A stretch of DNA of 64,000 nucleotides from Streptococcus salivarius. GTDB taxonomy: Bacteria; Bacillota; Bacilli; Lactobacillales; Streptococcaceae. The translations under genes were made by a program, and so were the position numbers. Below the pieces are notes generated by a model. It had not been told where the DNA came from, made no database searches, and was given only the letters and a program-made list of their open reading frames with translations. This document shows, in pieces, positions 7,945 through 15,967 of the stretch; position 1 is the first letter of the stretch, and each line of letters begins with the position of its first letter. The DNA is taken from assembly GCF_000785515.1 (NCBI RefSeq), contig NZ_CP009913.1, forward strand, positions 262,001 through 326,000, read 5' to 3'.

Positions 7945-8076
7945 TTCTAAAATTCGAGTTGGCAATTAAGAGCTGTTCCCACCCTAAATGTTATCTTAGT
8001 TATAAGATGTGTTCTAAAATTCGAGTTGGCGATTAAAGGTTGTTCCCACCATTAGATATTAGCTTAGTTTAGGACA
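7943..8076. repeat. Imperfect tandem repeat, two 67-base units
   Basis: TGTTCTAAAATTCGAGTTGG occurs at 7943 and again at 8010, and similarity continues through the rest of each unit (GTTCCCACC, then a TTAGTT segment). The second unit runs into the 3' end of the HAD gene. On the mRNA both units lie between the stop codon and the terminator. Confidence 0.85.
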
Positions 8077-8873
8077 TGTTTTCTAATAGCTTGAGCGACA
8101 CCATGCTCATCATTTGAAGCAGTTACTAAGTTTGCAGTTTCCTTAACCCCTTCAGGTGCATTGCCCATAGCAATTCCTAGGCCAGCTAGAGCTAGCATAG
8201 GACTATCGTTGAAGTTATCTCCGATAGTCATGACTTGTTCAAGAGGAAGGTCATAATATTTGGAAAGCTCAAGGAGAGCATGTTCTTTAGAAACATGTTT
8301 GGCAGTGACTTCAAGGTAGTTATCTTTAGATAAGTAGAAGGCTGTCTGTGGAAAATCCATACTTAGGAGTTTTTGGTGGAGGTCCTGGATAACTTCAGGC
8401 TCATCAATCAACAATAGCTTGTGGATAGGTGGTTCTGAGTCTGAGACCGTGTCTTGCAGTTCCTTAATGATAGGAGATTCACCCGTGATACTTCCTTCCA
8501 ACTGAGACCATTTGTCTAGTTCGTTGGTGATCCAGTCCTTGCCAGAGTAGATATTCACAGAGACACTTGGATAATCTGTGGATAAGTAGTTAAGGAGGTC
8601 TTGGATTTCAGCTTTATCCACAGGGTGTTGTATGATAGTACGATCCCCCTCAAGTACTAAGGCACCGTTGTAGCAAGCGATGGGATTGTCATGAAGTCCC
8701 AGTTTATGAGCAATTGGTTGCATCCCTAGTGGCGAACGGGCAGAAGCTAAAACAAAGGGAATATTTGCCTTTTCAAGCTCTGGCATTACCTCAATCAGTT
8801 GCTCATCCACCTGGTGGTTACTAGTGAGAATAGTGCCATCAATGTCACTGATAATCAAACGAATATTACTCAT
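8064..8873 (-). CDS. Cof-type HAD-superfamily hydrolase
   Basis: 269 residues from the chosen start. Haloacid-dehalogenase phosphatase of the Cof/YidA class with a C2 cap. Motif I is ISDIDGT near the N-terminus, motif IV is IGDNFNDSPML, followed by AMGNAPEGVKETA. Such enzymes remove phosphate from sugar phosphates or cofactors; the substrate is unknown. A Met six codons further upstream exists, but the one at 8873 has AAAGGA eight bases before it and gives MSNIRLIISD. It overlaps the DeoR-type gene by 8 bases, so the pair is translationally coupled. Confidence 0.9.
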   Translation of the reverse strand: MSNIRLIISDIDGTILTSNHQVDEQLIEVMPELEKANIPFVLASARSPLGMQPIAHKLGLHDNPIACYNGALVLEGDRTIIQHPVDKAEIQDLLNYLSTDYPSVSVNIYSGKDWITNELDKWSQLEGSITGESPIIKELQDTVSDSEPPIHKLLLIDEPEVIQDLHQKLLSMDFPQTAFYLSKDNYLEVTAKHVSKEHALLELSKYYDLPLEQVMTIGDNFNDSPMLALAGLGIAMGNAPEGVKETANLVTASNDEHGVAQAIRKHVLN

Positions 8874-9633
8874 AATCGCTATCCTTTCCATCGTATAAAA
8901 TCGTTACTTTATCTTTAAGAGACTCGACCAAATCAGGATCAGGTTCTTTATCTGTAATCCAGTAGTCAAAGTCTTCAATTTTGCTCAAGATATATTTGGA
9001 GTGCTTTTCATATTTATCAGATTCAGCAATGAGAATCTTGGTTCTAGCAGCTTGCATGGCCAGTTGTTTGACAGCAACGTCCTCTTCATCTTCATAGCTA
9101 ACCACTCCTTGACTGAGACTAGCCGCTCCGAAGAAGGCTAAGTCAAACTGTAGATGTTGCAAGAGCTGGGTTTCGTGAAGCGAATAGTAGAAGCGGTTTT
9201 TGCTGTAAAATCTTCCTCCCAAGAGATGAAAATCGATTCCTTCTTTGCCACTTAGGACCAAGGCATTGTCCAAAGAGTGGGAGTAGACAGTGACGCTTTT
9301 AGTCAATTTTTGTGAAACTTCAAGCATCAAGGTAGAGACATCGAAGAAGAGAAGAGATTGGTCTTTGACAAAGCTAAGCGCTAGGTCTGCCAATTTTTTC
9401 TTGTCTTCAGTGAGTTCTTCCTGACGTTCTTGGAAGCCAAGAACAGTGGTATTTTTAACTGGAAGAATGCCACCATGGGTACGCTGAGCCAAATTCCTCT
9501 GGCTGAGGCAGTCGAAATCTCTTCTGACGGTATCTTTGGAAACACCCAATGCGTCAACCATTTCCTTGACAGAAAGGCTTCCTCGCTCTTCCAAGAGTGT
9601 TAATATTTTCTCTAATCGTTGTTCTTGATACAT
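8866..9633 (-). CDS. DeoR/GlpR-family transcriptional regulator
   Basis: 255 residues. N-terminal DeoR winged helix-turn-helix (about 1-58: ERGSLSVKEMVDALGVSKDTVRRD, then THGG at the hinge). The C-terminal DeoRC sensor domain resembles ribose-phosphate isomerases (LLFFDVSTLMLEVSQKL, LLGGRFY). These proteins usually repress sugar-use genes and respond to a phosphorylated sugar. Cotranscription with a HAD phosphatase suggests sugar-phosphate control. A -10 TATACT lies 22 bases upstream of the start. Confidence 0.9.
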   Translation of the reverse strand: MYQEQRLEKILTLLEERGSLSVKEMVDALGVSKDTVRRDFDCLSQRNLAQRTHGGILPVKNTTVLGFQERQEELTEDKKKLADLALSFVKDQSLLFFDVSTLMLEVSQKLTKSVTVYSHSLDNALVLSGKEGIDFHLLGGRFYSKNRFYYSLHETQLLQHLQFDLAFFGAASLSQGVVSYEDEEDVAVKQLAMQAARTKILIAESDKYEKHSKYILSKIEDFDYWITDKEPDPDLVESLKDKVTILYDGKDSDYE

Positions 9634-9655
9634 GTGTCACCTTCTTTCTGATACT

Positions 9656-9661
9656 AGTATA
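9656..9661 (-). promoter_or_regulatory. -10 box of the DeoR/HAD operon
   Basis: TGCTATACT on the minus strand (extended -10), 22 bases before the start codon of the regulator. Confidence 0.6.
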
Positions 9662-9791
9662 GCATCTTTTTGCTTTTTTGTTACATAAAAGCGCAAAAAA
9701 ACTTAAAAAGAATGAAAAAAGTGCAAAATAGATTCAGGCGAATTTGCCTCTTAAAGTTCCCTTATCATCTTTAAAAATCCTTCAAAAATGC

Positions 9792-9797
9792 TATAAT
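9792..9797 (+). promoter_or_regulatory. Extended -10 box of leuS
   Basis: TGCTATAAT with a short leader carrying GGAGAG before the ATG. No T-box features are visible. Confidence 0.65.
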
Positions 9798-9826
9798 AGA
9801 AGCATTACGAATATTGGAGAGAAACC

Positions 9827-12328
9827 ATGAGTTTTTACAATCATAAAGAAATCGAGCCTAAGTGGCAAAAATACTGGGCTGACCATCACACTTTTAAGAC
9901 AGGAACAGATGCCTCAAAACCTAAGTTTTATGCGCTTGACATGTTCCCTTATCCATCTGGAGCGGGTCTTCACGTAGGACACCCAGAAGGCTACACAGCG
10001 ACAGATATCCTCAGCCGTTTCAAACGTGCGCAAGGTTACAATGTCCTTCACCCAATGGGATGGGATGCCTTTGGTTTGCCTGCAGAGCAATACGCTATGG
10101 ATACAGGGAATGACCCAGCAGAATTCACAGCAGAAAACATTGCCAACTTCAAACGCCAAATCAATGCGCTTGGATTCTCTTACGACTGGGACCGTGAAGT
10201 CAATACTACAGATCCAAACTACTACAAGTGGACGCAATGGATTTTCACTAAGCTTTACGAAAAAGGTTTGGCTTATGAAGCTGAAGTGCCAGTAAACTGG
10301 GTTGAAGAATTGGGAACAGCTATCGCCAACGAAGAAGTTCTTCCTGACGGAACATCTGAGCGTGGTGGCTATCCAGTTGTCCGCAAACCAATGCGCCAAT
10401 GGATGCTCAAAATCACTGCCTATGCTGAGCGCTTGCTCAATGACTTGGATGACCTTGACTGGCCAGAGTCTATCAAGGACATGCAACGCAACTGGATTGG
10501 TAAATCAACTGGTGCCAATGTCACTTTCAAGGTGAAAGGAACAGACAAGGAATTCACCGTCTTTACGACTCGTCCAGATACTCTTTTTGGTGCGACCTTC
10601 ACTGTTTTGGCGCCTGAACATGACTTGGTAGATGCCATCACAACACCTGAACAAGCTGAGGCTGTAGCTGATTACAAACATCAAGCCAGCCTTAAATCAG
10701 ACTTGGCTCGTACAGACCTTGCCAAGGAAAAAACAGGGGTTTGGACTGGTGCTTATGCCATCAACCCTGTCAATGGTAAAGAAATCCCAATCTGGATTGC
10801 GGACTATGTTCTTGCCAGCTACGGAACAGGTGCCGTTATGGCCGTACCTGCCCACGATGAGCGTGACTGGGAATTTGCAAAACAGTTTGACCTTCCAATC
10901 GTAGAAGTCTTGGAAGGTGGAAACGTTGAAGAAGCTGCTTACACAGAAGATGGCCTTCACGTCAACTCTGACTTCTTGAACGGTCTCAACAAAGAAGAAG
11001 CGATTGCTAAAATCGTGGCTTGGCTAGAAGAAAAAGGCTTTGGTCAAGAAAAAATCACTTACCGTCTTCGTGACTGGCTCTTTAGCCGTCAACGTTACTG
11101 GGGTGAACCAATCCCAATCATTCATTGGGAAGATGGAACTTCAACAGCTGTTCCAGAAAGTGAACTCCCACTTGTCTTGCCAGTAACCAAGGACATTCGC
11201 CCTTCAGGTACTGGTGAAAGCCCATTGGCTAACTTGACAGACTGGCTGGAAGTGACTCGTGAAGATGGCGTCAAAGGTCGTCGTGAGACGAATACTATGC
11301 CACAATGGGCAGGTTCAAGCTGGTACTACCTCCGTTATATCGATCCACATAATACAGAAAAATTGGCTGATGAGGACCTTCTTAAACAATGGTTGCCAGT
11401 CGATATTTATGTGGGTGGTGCAGAACACGCCGTGCTCCACTTGCTTTACGCTCGTTTCTGGCACAAGTTCCTCTATGACCTTGGTGTTGTACCTACTAAG
11501 GAGCCATTCCAAAAACTCTTTAACCAAGGAATGATCTTGGGAACAAGCTACCGTGACCACCGTGGTGCTCTCGTGGCGACTGATAAGGTTGAAAAACGTG
11601 ACGGTTCCTTCTTCCATGTGGAAACAGGGGAAGAGTTGGAGCAAGCACCAGCCAAGATGTCTAAATCCCTCAAGAACGTTGTCAACCCAGACGATGTGGT
11701 GGAACAATACGGTGCTGATACCCTTCGTGTCTATGAAATGTTCATGGGACCACTCGATGCTTCAATCGCTTGGTCTGAAGAAGGTCTGGAAGGAAGCCGT
11801 AAATTCCTTGACCGTGTTTACCGTTTGATTACAAGTAAAGAAATCGTTGAGGAAAACAATGGCGCTCTTGACAAGGTTTATAACGAAACCGTTAAATCTG
11901 TTACTGAGCAAATCGAGTCTATGAAATTCAACACAGCCATTGCCCAACTCATGGTCTTTGTCAATGCTGCCAACAAGGAAGATAAACTCTATGTGGATTA
12001 CGCCAAAGGCTTTATCCAATTGATCGCCCCATTTGCGCCTCACTTGGCGGAAGAACTCTGGCAAACAGTCGCAGAAACAGGTGAGTCTATCTCTTATGTA
12101 GCTTGGCCAACATGGGATGAAAGCAAATTGGTTGAAGACGAAATCGAAATCGTCGTTCAAATCAAAGGTAAAGTCCGTGCCAAACTCATGGTTGCGAAAG
12201 ACCTTTCACGCGAAGAGTTGCAAGAAGTCGCTCTTGCTAATGAAAAAGTCAAAGCAGAGATTGATGGCAAGGAAATTGTGAAAGTGATTGCGGTACCTAA
12301 TAAACTCGTTAATATTGTTGTAAAATAA
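9827..12328 (+). CDS. leuS: Leucyl-tRNA synthetase
   Basis: 833 residues, class I aminoacyl-tRNA synthetase charging tRNA-Leu in the cytoplasm. The HIGH-type signature is [14 protein letters not shown] (about 41-54) and the KMSKS loop is at 610-614. Between them is the large editing (CP1) domain with [12 protein letters not shown] and [24 protein letters not shown] and the C-terminal anticodon and LeuS-specific domains are present ([10 protein letters not shown]). Length is normal for bacterial LeuRS. GGAGAG precedes the ATG. Confidence 0.98.
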   Translation: MSFYNHKEIEPKWQKYWADHHTFKTGTDASKPKFYALDMFPYPSGAGLHVGHPEGYTATDILSRFKRAQGYNVLHPMGWDAFGLPAEQYAMDTGNDPAEFTAENIANFKRQINALGFSYDWDREVNTTDPNYYKWTQWIFTKLYEKGLAYEAEVPVNWVEELGTAIANEEVLPDGTSERGGYPVVRKPMRQWMLKITAYAERLLNDLDDLDWPESIKDMQRNWIGKSTGANVTFKVKGTDKEFTVFTTRPDTLFGATFTVLAPEHDLVDAITTPEQAEAVADYKHQASLKSDLARTDLAKEKTGVWTGAYAINPVNGKEIPIWIADYVLASYGTGAVMAVPAHDERDWEFAKQFDLPIVEVLEGGNVEEAAYTEDGLHVNSDFLNGLNKEEAIAKIVAWLEEKGFGQEKITYRLRDWLFSRQRYWGEPIPIIHWEDGTSTAVPESELPLVLPVTKDIRPSGTGESPLANLTDWLEVTREDGVKGRRETNTMPQWAGSSWYYLRYIDPHNTEKLADEDLLKQWLPVDIYVGGAEHAVLHLLYARFWHKFLYDLGVVPTKEPFQKLFNQGMILGTSYRDHRGALVATDKVEKRDGSFFHVETGEELEQAPAKMSKSLKNVVNPDDVVEQYGADTLRVYEMFMGPLDASIAWSEEGLEGSRKFLDRVYRLITSKEIVEENNGALDKVYNETVKSVTEQIESMKFNTAIAQLMVFVNAANKEDKLYVDYAKGFIQLIAPFAPHLAEELWQTVAETGESISYVAWPTWDESKLVEDEIEIVVQIKGKVRAKLMVAKDLSREELQEVALANEKVKAEIDGKEIVKVIAVPNKLVNIVVK

Positions 12329-12333
12329 AAATA

Positions 12334-12367
12334 AATCCTTTGGAGCTTAGCTCTGGAGGATTTTTTG
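12334..12367 (+). terminator. Terminator of leuS
   Basis: AATCCTTTGGAGC pairs with GCTCTGGAGGATT (with G-U pairs) around TTA, followed by a T-run. Confidence 0.8.
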
Positions 12368-12380
12368 TATTGCTGTATGC

Positions 12381-12386
12381 TATAAT
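12381..12386 (+). promoter_or_regulatory. Extended -10 box of the riboswitch/yjdF transcript
   Basis: TGCTATAAT about 30 bases before the conserved riboswitch sequence. Confidence 0.65.
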
Positions 12387-12404
12387 AATTCCAACTAAGA
12401 TAAA

Positions 12405-12500
12405 AACACAGTTCTGGTTGGTAGTCCAGACGTAGGCAAGCCTATCAGTAACCTTCCTCCTTGGTTGTCCATTCTTAGGGATAGAGTTAAGGAGGTGCTG
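12405..12500 (+). promoter_or_regulatory. yjdF-type riboswitch
   Basis: The leader directly before yjdF contains AGTTCTGGTTGGTAGTCCAG, ACGTAGGCAAGCCTA and CAGTAACCTTCCTCC, which I recognise as the yjdF motif known to bind azaaromatic compounds. The anti-Shine-Dalgarno segment CCTCCTT (12456-12462) can pair with AAGGAGG (12489-12495), the ribosome-binding site of the gene, which indicates control of translation. Exact ends are approximate. Confidence 0.8.
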
Positions 12501-12502
12501 TC

Positions 12503-12916
12503 GTGGAAACAATTTCAATTGGATTGACAGTTTATTTTGAAGATGGATTTTGGCATGGTTTGTTCGAACAAGTGTATCGAGAATCTTATCAAGTTTGTCG
12601 TGTGACATTTGGTCAGGAGCCAAAAGATGATGAAATTCTAGAGATTTTACAGACTCAGTTTACCCAATTATCTTTTAGTCCAGAGACTACAGCTAAGCAA
12701 CATGTAAAAATTAAGAATCCTAAACGATTACAGCGAGCTGTGAAGAAACAAGTAAATCAGAAAGTTTCTTCCAAGTCGAAAGAACTATTGCAGTTGCAGT
12801 ACGAGGAAAGGAAAAAGATTTCAAAACATCAATCTAGTGTCCAAAAGCAATTGCTCAAACAAGAGAAATTTGAACGCAAACAGCAAAAACGAAGAGACAA
12901 GCATAAAGGACATTAA
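12503..12916 (+). CDS. yjdF: YjdF family protein (DUF2992)
   Basis: 137 residues, GTG start with AAGGAGG seven bases upstream. The N-terminal 55 residues form a compact domain (VYFEDGFWHGLFEQ; CRVTFGQEPKDDEILEIL). The C-terminal half is very rich in Lys/Gln/Glu and probably a long helix or coiled coil (YEERKKISKHQSSVQKQLLK). Family members are small cytosolic proteins of unknown function. They are regulated by the riboswitch seen just upstream, so a role in handling toxic aromatic compounds is suggested by context only. Confidence 0.85.
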   Translation: METISIGLTVYFEDGFWHGLFEQVYRESYQVCRVTFGQEPKDDEILEILQTQFTQLSFSPETTAKQHVKIKNPKRLQRAVKKQVNQKVSSKSKELLQLQYEERKKISKHQSSVQKQLLKQEKFERKQQKRRDKHKGH

Positions 12917-12933
12917 TGTGTTTCTCTTTAAAG

Positions 12934-12970
12934 AAACAGCTCTTTTCTAAATAGAAAGGAGCTGTTTTAC
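12934..12970 (+). terminator. Terminator of yjdF
   Basis: AAACAGCTC-TTTTCT pairs with AGAAAGGAGCTGTTT around AAAT, followed by T residues. Confidence 0.85.
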
Positions 12971-13009
12971 TAGTATTGAAGAATAGATTTTAACTGTTTC
13001 CAAATCTAG

Positions 13010-13183
13010 TTACTTATCGCCAAAAGGTTTACCGATGATAGTTTTAAATTCAGGACAATACTTACTTGCCTCAAATTCAATGACATCATATTGGGCAATC
13101 TCATTTTGATAGAATGGATCGTGTGTAATGATTTCTTGAACAGCTTCCTGATTTTTAGCTCTTCCATCTCGCCACTTAGACTC
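13010..13183 (-). pseudogene. YciI-like protein, 5'-truncated remnant
   Basis: Reading leftward from 13183 to the TAA at 13010-13012 gives 57 residues resembling the C-terminal half of YciI-related proteins: KWRDGRAKNQEAVQEIITHD, then PFYQNEIAQYDVIEFEASKY. The frame is closed by a stop just upstream, with no start codon or ribosome-binding site, and the catalytic N-terminal half (with the family's His) is missing. This looks like the 3' stump of a gene cut off at or near the left edge of the neighbouring ABC operon. A longer open frame on the same strand overlaps it but has no recognisable content. Confidence 0.7.
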
Positions 13184-13207
13184 TCATTTTGACCACTTAT
13201 CCCCAAA

Positions 13208-13226
13208 AGCCGTTTTTTAAACGGCT
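13208..13226. promoter_or_regulatory. Palindrome before the ABC/LytTR operon, possible operator
   Basis: Perfect inverted repeat AGCCGTTT-TTT-AAACGGCT, 36 bases before the ABC ATPase start. No long T-run follows, so it is a poor terminator. The last gene pair of the operon includes a LytTR DNA-binding protein, which makes this a candidate autoregulatory site. Confidence 0.45.
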
Positions 13227-13262
13227 GTTTTGCTAGACTGATTCTATCAAAAGGAGAGAAAA

Positions 13263-14129
13263 ATGATATTACAAGCAAAAAACATAAGCAAACGATATGG
13301 AAATTATCTAGCCGTAAACGATATTCATTTACAGTTTGAAAAGGGAACGTTCAATGCGATTCTAGGACCAAATGGGGCGGGGAAATCAACGACGATTTCC
13401 ATGTTGATTGGTTTGAAACAGCCAACGAAAGGTGAAATCATCTATGAACCCGGTACTAAAATTGGTGTGGTCTTCCAGACTAGTGTTTTAGATGAGATGC
13501 TGACGGTTAGGGAAAATCTGGCCATTCGTGCCAGACAGTATAAAGGACTGAAACCCAATCGTGTGTCTGATCTCATTGGTCGGCTAGGGCTATCAACTTT
13601 CCAAAAGCAGAGATACGGGACGCTTTCAGGTGGCCAAAAGCGTCGGGTTGACATTGCGCGTGCTCTACTCTCACAACCAGATATTCTGTTCTTAGATGAG
13701 CCAACGACAGGTTTAGATATCCAAACTCGGAAGTCTATTTGGGATTTGCTCTATCAATTGCAGAGAGAAGAGGGAATGACCGTTGTACTGACCACGCATT
13801 ATCTTGACGAAGCAGATGAAGCTGATCTGATTTATATTGTGGACCATGGGAAAGTGATTGTTCAGGGATCAGCACTGGATATTAAGAGTCAGTATGCAAA
13901 AAACATCTTGAAGATTCGCTTCAAGGAGATACAGCAGATAGAAAGTCTCAAAACTTCGGGAATGTCAGTAGAGCAACAAAGTCAATTGGAGTATGTTTTT
14001 CAACCCGAGAGTGAAAGGGAAGCCATTGATTACCTGGCGCAAGTTAGAGATAATCTAGCCCATTTTGAGTTTCGTTCAGGGACCATGGATGATGCCTTTA
14101 TTGCACTTACAGGAAGGGAGGTCCGCTAA
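13263..14129 (+). CDS. ABC transporter ATP-binding protein (ABC-2 type exporter)
   Basis: 288 residues. Cytoplasmic ATPase with Walker A GPNGAGKST (about 36-44), signature LSGGQKRRVDIARALL, Walker B ILFLDEPTTGLD and the H-loop TTHYLDEADEAD. About 70 further residues at the C-terminus resemble the regulatory tail of DrrA/CcmA-like drug and lipid exporters. AAAGGAGAG lies just upstream of the ATG. The stop overlaps the permease start by one base (TAATG). Substrate unknown; the co-operonic LytTR/DUF3021 pair suggests a regulated export or self-protection module. Confidence 0.92.
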   Translation: MILQAKNISKRYGNYLAVNDIHLQFEKGTFNAILGPNGAGKSTTISMLIGLKQPTKGEIIYEPGTKIGVVFQTSVLDEMLTVRENLAIRARQYKGLKPNRVSDLIGRLGLSTFQKQRYGTLSGGQKRRVDIARALLSQPDILFLDEPTTGLDIQTRKSIWDLLYQLQREEGMTVVLTTHYLDEADEADLIYIVDHGKVIVQGSALDIKSQYAKNILKIRFKEIQQIESLKTSGMSVEQQSQLEYVFQPESEREAIDYLAQVRDNLAHFEFRSGTMDDAFIALTGREVR

Positions 14130-14971
14130 TGCTAGCCTTACTAAAGCGGAATTTTTTATTGTATTTTAGAAATCGTTCAGGGGTTTTCTTCTCCTTGTTG
14201 GGAGCCTTGATTTCCTTTATTCTCTATATTATTTTTCTTCAAAAGAATCTAACAGATGCTTGGGCTCAGCTCCCCAATAATGGTCCTTTGTTAAATAATT
14301 GGCTAATGAGTGGAACGCTTGCAGTGACAGGGATTACGACCAGTCTGGCTGCCCTGACTCAGTTAGTAAAGGACCGTGAACATCAAGTAGATCAGGACCT
14401 TTATTTATCGGATCAAGGGAAGTGGCGGTTACCATTTTCATATCTAGCGAGTGCAATCATCATTTCTTTTGCCATGCAGGTTCTTATGTATGTGCTGATG
14501 TGTGGCTATTTTAGAGAAGTTCCCAAACTATCCATACTACCTGAAGTACTCCTCATTATGCTGCTTAGTAGCCTGCTTTCTAGCTTGGTGAATGCCATTT
14601 TTGTTCACTTTTTCCAATCAGTAGATAGTCTTGGAAAGTTTGCGACCATAGTGGGTACAGCTTCCGGTTTTTTGGTAGGGACTTATGTACCTTTGGGCGT
14701 TCTACCTAATTTTGCTCAACTACTAATGAAATGTACCCCAGCAACTTATATTGCTGCACTTTATCGGCAAGTCCTCATGAATGAAACATTAAGTGAGACC
14801 TTTAAAGATCAAGATGATCTTCGTCAAGAGTTCCAAGAGAAAATGGGTGTTCAACTCAAGTGGCAAGAGTTGTTGACAAAGGAAAATACTTACCTTATAG
14901 TGTTAGGAGGTATTCTTCTAGTAGGCATTCTTTGGGCTGTTTTAGTGAAAAAGTCTAGTAAGAAAAAATAA
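14129..14971 (+). CDS. ABC-2 type transporter permease
   Basis: 280 residues with about six membrane helices, including an N-terminal one just after LLKRNFLLYFRNRSGVFFS, the usual start of ABC-2 permeases. The core LVGTYVPLGVLPNFAQLLMK and CTPATYIAALYRQVLMNE matches the family's conserved C-terminal region. Pairs with the ATPase that overlaps it by one base. Substrate unknown. Confidence 0.9.
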   Translation: MLALLKRNFLLYFRNRSGVFFSLLGALISFILYIIFLQKNLTDAWAQLPNNGPLLNNWLMSGTLAVTGITTSLAALTQLVKDREHQVDQDLYLSDQGKWRLPFSYLASAIIISFAMQVLMYVLMCGYFREVPKLSILPEVLLIMLLSSLLSSLVNAIFVHFFQSVDSLGKFATIVGTASGFLVGTYVPLGVLPNFAQLLMKCTPATYIAALYRQVLMNETLSETFKDQDDLRQEFQEKMGVQLKWQELLTKENTYLIVLGGILLVGILWAVLVKKSSKKK

Positions 14972-14989
14972 GTGAGAGTTGGAATAGGA

Positions 14990-15445
14990 ATGAAACTTCG
15001 TTTTGAAGAAAAGTCAGGTATTTCGACAAAGGACCCCTGTGTGGTTATCCAAGCAGAGCGATTGTCTGATCAAGCACGAGAGGTAATGGATTACCTCGAA
15101 CAATTTTCAGTTGTAAATCAAGTGGTGATTCCTATTAAAACGGATGATCATTTGGTTATGGTAAAAATTGATGACATTATCCTAGCTGAAATTGATAAGA
15201 ATGTGTTAACGATTTATACAATAGACAAAACCTATACGATGAAAGAGACACTGACAAACTTTCAGCATCGCATCAATCGTCGAAGTTTTTTACAGATATC
15301 ACGTCATGCTGTTATGAATATAGACCATTTGGAATCCCTATCGGATAGTTTTTCTGGCAATATGATGGCCAAAATGACAGGTGGAGTGAAGTCCAGTGTC
15401 AGCCGAAAATATGTCAAATCTTTGATGGATTATTTAGGGGTGTAG
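14990..15445 (+). CDS. LytTR-family DNA-binding protein
   Basis: 151 residues from the chosen ATG. The N-terminal 50 residues are unassigned. Residues about 50-151 form a LytTR domain (DDIILAEIDKNVLTIYT; NRRSFLQISRHAVMNIDHLE; VSRKYVKSLMDYLG). There is no receiver domain, so it is not a classical response regulator. A GTG at 14972, directly after the permease stop, would add six residues but lacks a ribosome-binding site; GGAATAGGA precedes 14990. Proteins of this size are usually encoded with a DUF3021 membrane partner, as here, and control the neighbouring operon. Confidence 0.85.
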   Translation: MKLRFEEKSGISTKDPCVVIQAERLSDQAREVMDYLEQFSVVNQVVIPIKTDDHLVMVKIDDIILAEIDKNVLTIYTIDKTYTMKETLTNFQHRINRRSFLQISRHAVMNIDHLESLSDSFSGNMMAKMTGGVKSSVSRKYVKSLMDYLGV

Positions 15446-15454
15446 GAGGAACCA

Positions 15455-15886
15455 ATGAAACGTTTAATTGCTTATTTTGTATCCGGCGTGAGAACGGGGT
15501 CGTTCTTTTACCTTGCACTTCTTTTACTTGGTCAATTAATTCCCCAGCTTATCTATCCCAAAGTTAGTGTAGGAAATATTTTAGCCCTCTTTATGATGAG
15601 TGGCTTAATGGGAATGCTCTCGTGGATTTTGGAAGAGCTTGACCGTATGTCGTACAGATTTAGAGTAATCTTGCATTTCTTGTTGACGGCGATTGTACTT
15701 ACAGTGACTTGTCTGATATCAGGCTGGTATGAAGCTTTAACGAACCCTGCTATCTGGATTGTTTTCATTTTTGTTTATATTATTATCTGGCTTTATCTCA
15801 TTTGGCAAATGCATATGAGAACACAGCGTATTAATCAAGCTTTACTGCATCGTCGAAGCCAGAAAAAGAAAAGTAATAAATTATAG
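15455..15886 (+). CDS. DUF3021 membrane protein
   Basis: 143 residues with four predicted membrane helices (about 15-33, 44-62, 72-90, 97-118) and a basic C-terminal tail (LHRRSQKKKSNK). Layout and position after a LytTR gene are those of DUF3021. AGGAGG lies seven bases before the ATG. Related membrane partners of LytTR proteins hold the regulator inactive until a signal arrives; applying that here is inference. Confidence 0.8.
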   Translation: MKRLIAYFVSGVRTGSFFYLALLLLGQLIPQLIYPKVSVGNILALFMMSGLMGMLSWILEELDRMSYRFRVILHFLLTAIVLTVTCLISGWYEALTNPAIWIVFIFVYIIIWLYLIWQMHMRTQRINQALLHRRSQKKKSNKL

Positions 15887-15915
15887 TAAACTTCAAAAAA
15901 ATACTCTTTTTCCTC

Positions 15916-15946
15916 TTGACCCTCACGCCACGTCATAGCCTATACT
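15916..15946 (+). promoter_or_regulatory. MerR-type promoter with 19-base spacer
   Basis: TTGACC (15916-15921) and TATACT (15941-15946) are separated by exactly 19 bases, the over-long spacing that MerR-family activators correct by DNA distortion. It lies directly before the merR-like gene, so it is probably autoregulated. Confidence 0.75.
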
Positions 15947-15967
15947 CTTAATCAGAGAGGAGTTCTA

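Noticed and set aside
13006..13278. A 90-codon open frame on the minus strand over the YciI remnant
   Set aside because: Its translation has no family resemblance, while another frame of the same strand gives a clear YciI-like C-terminus.
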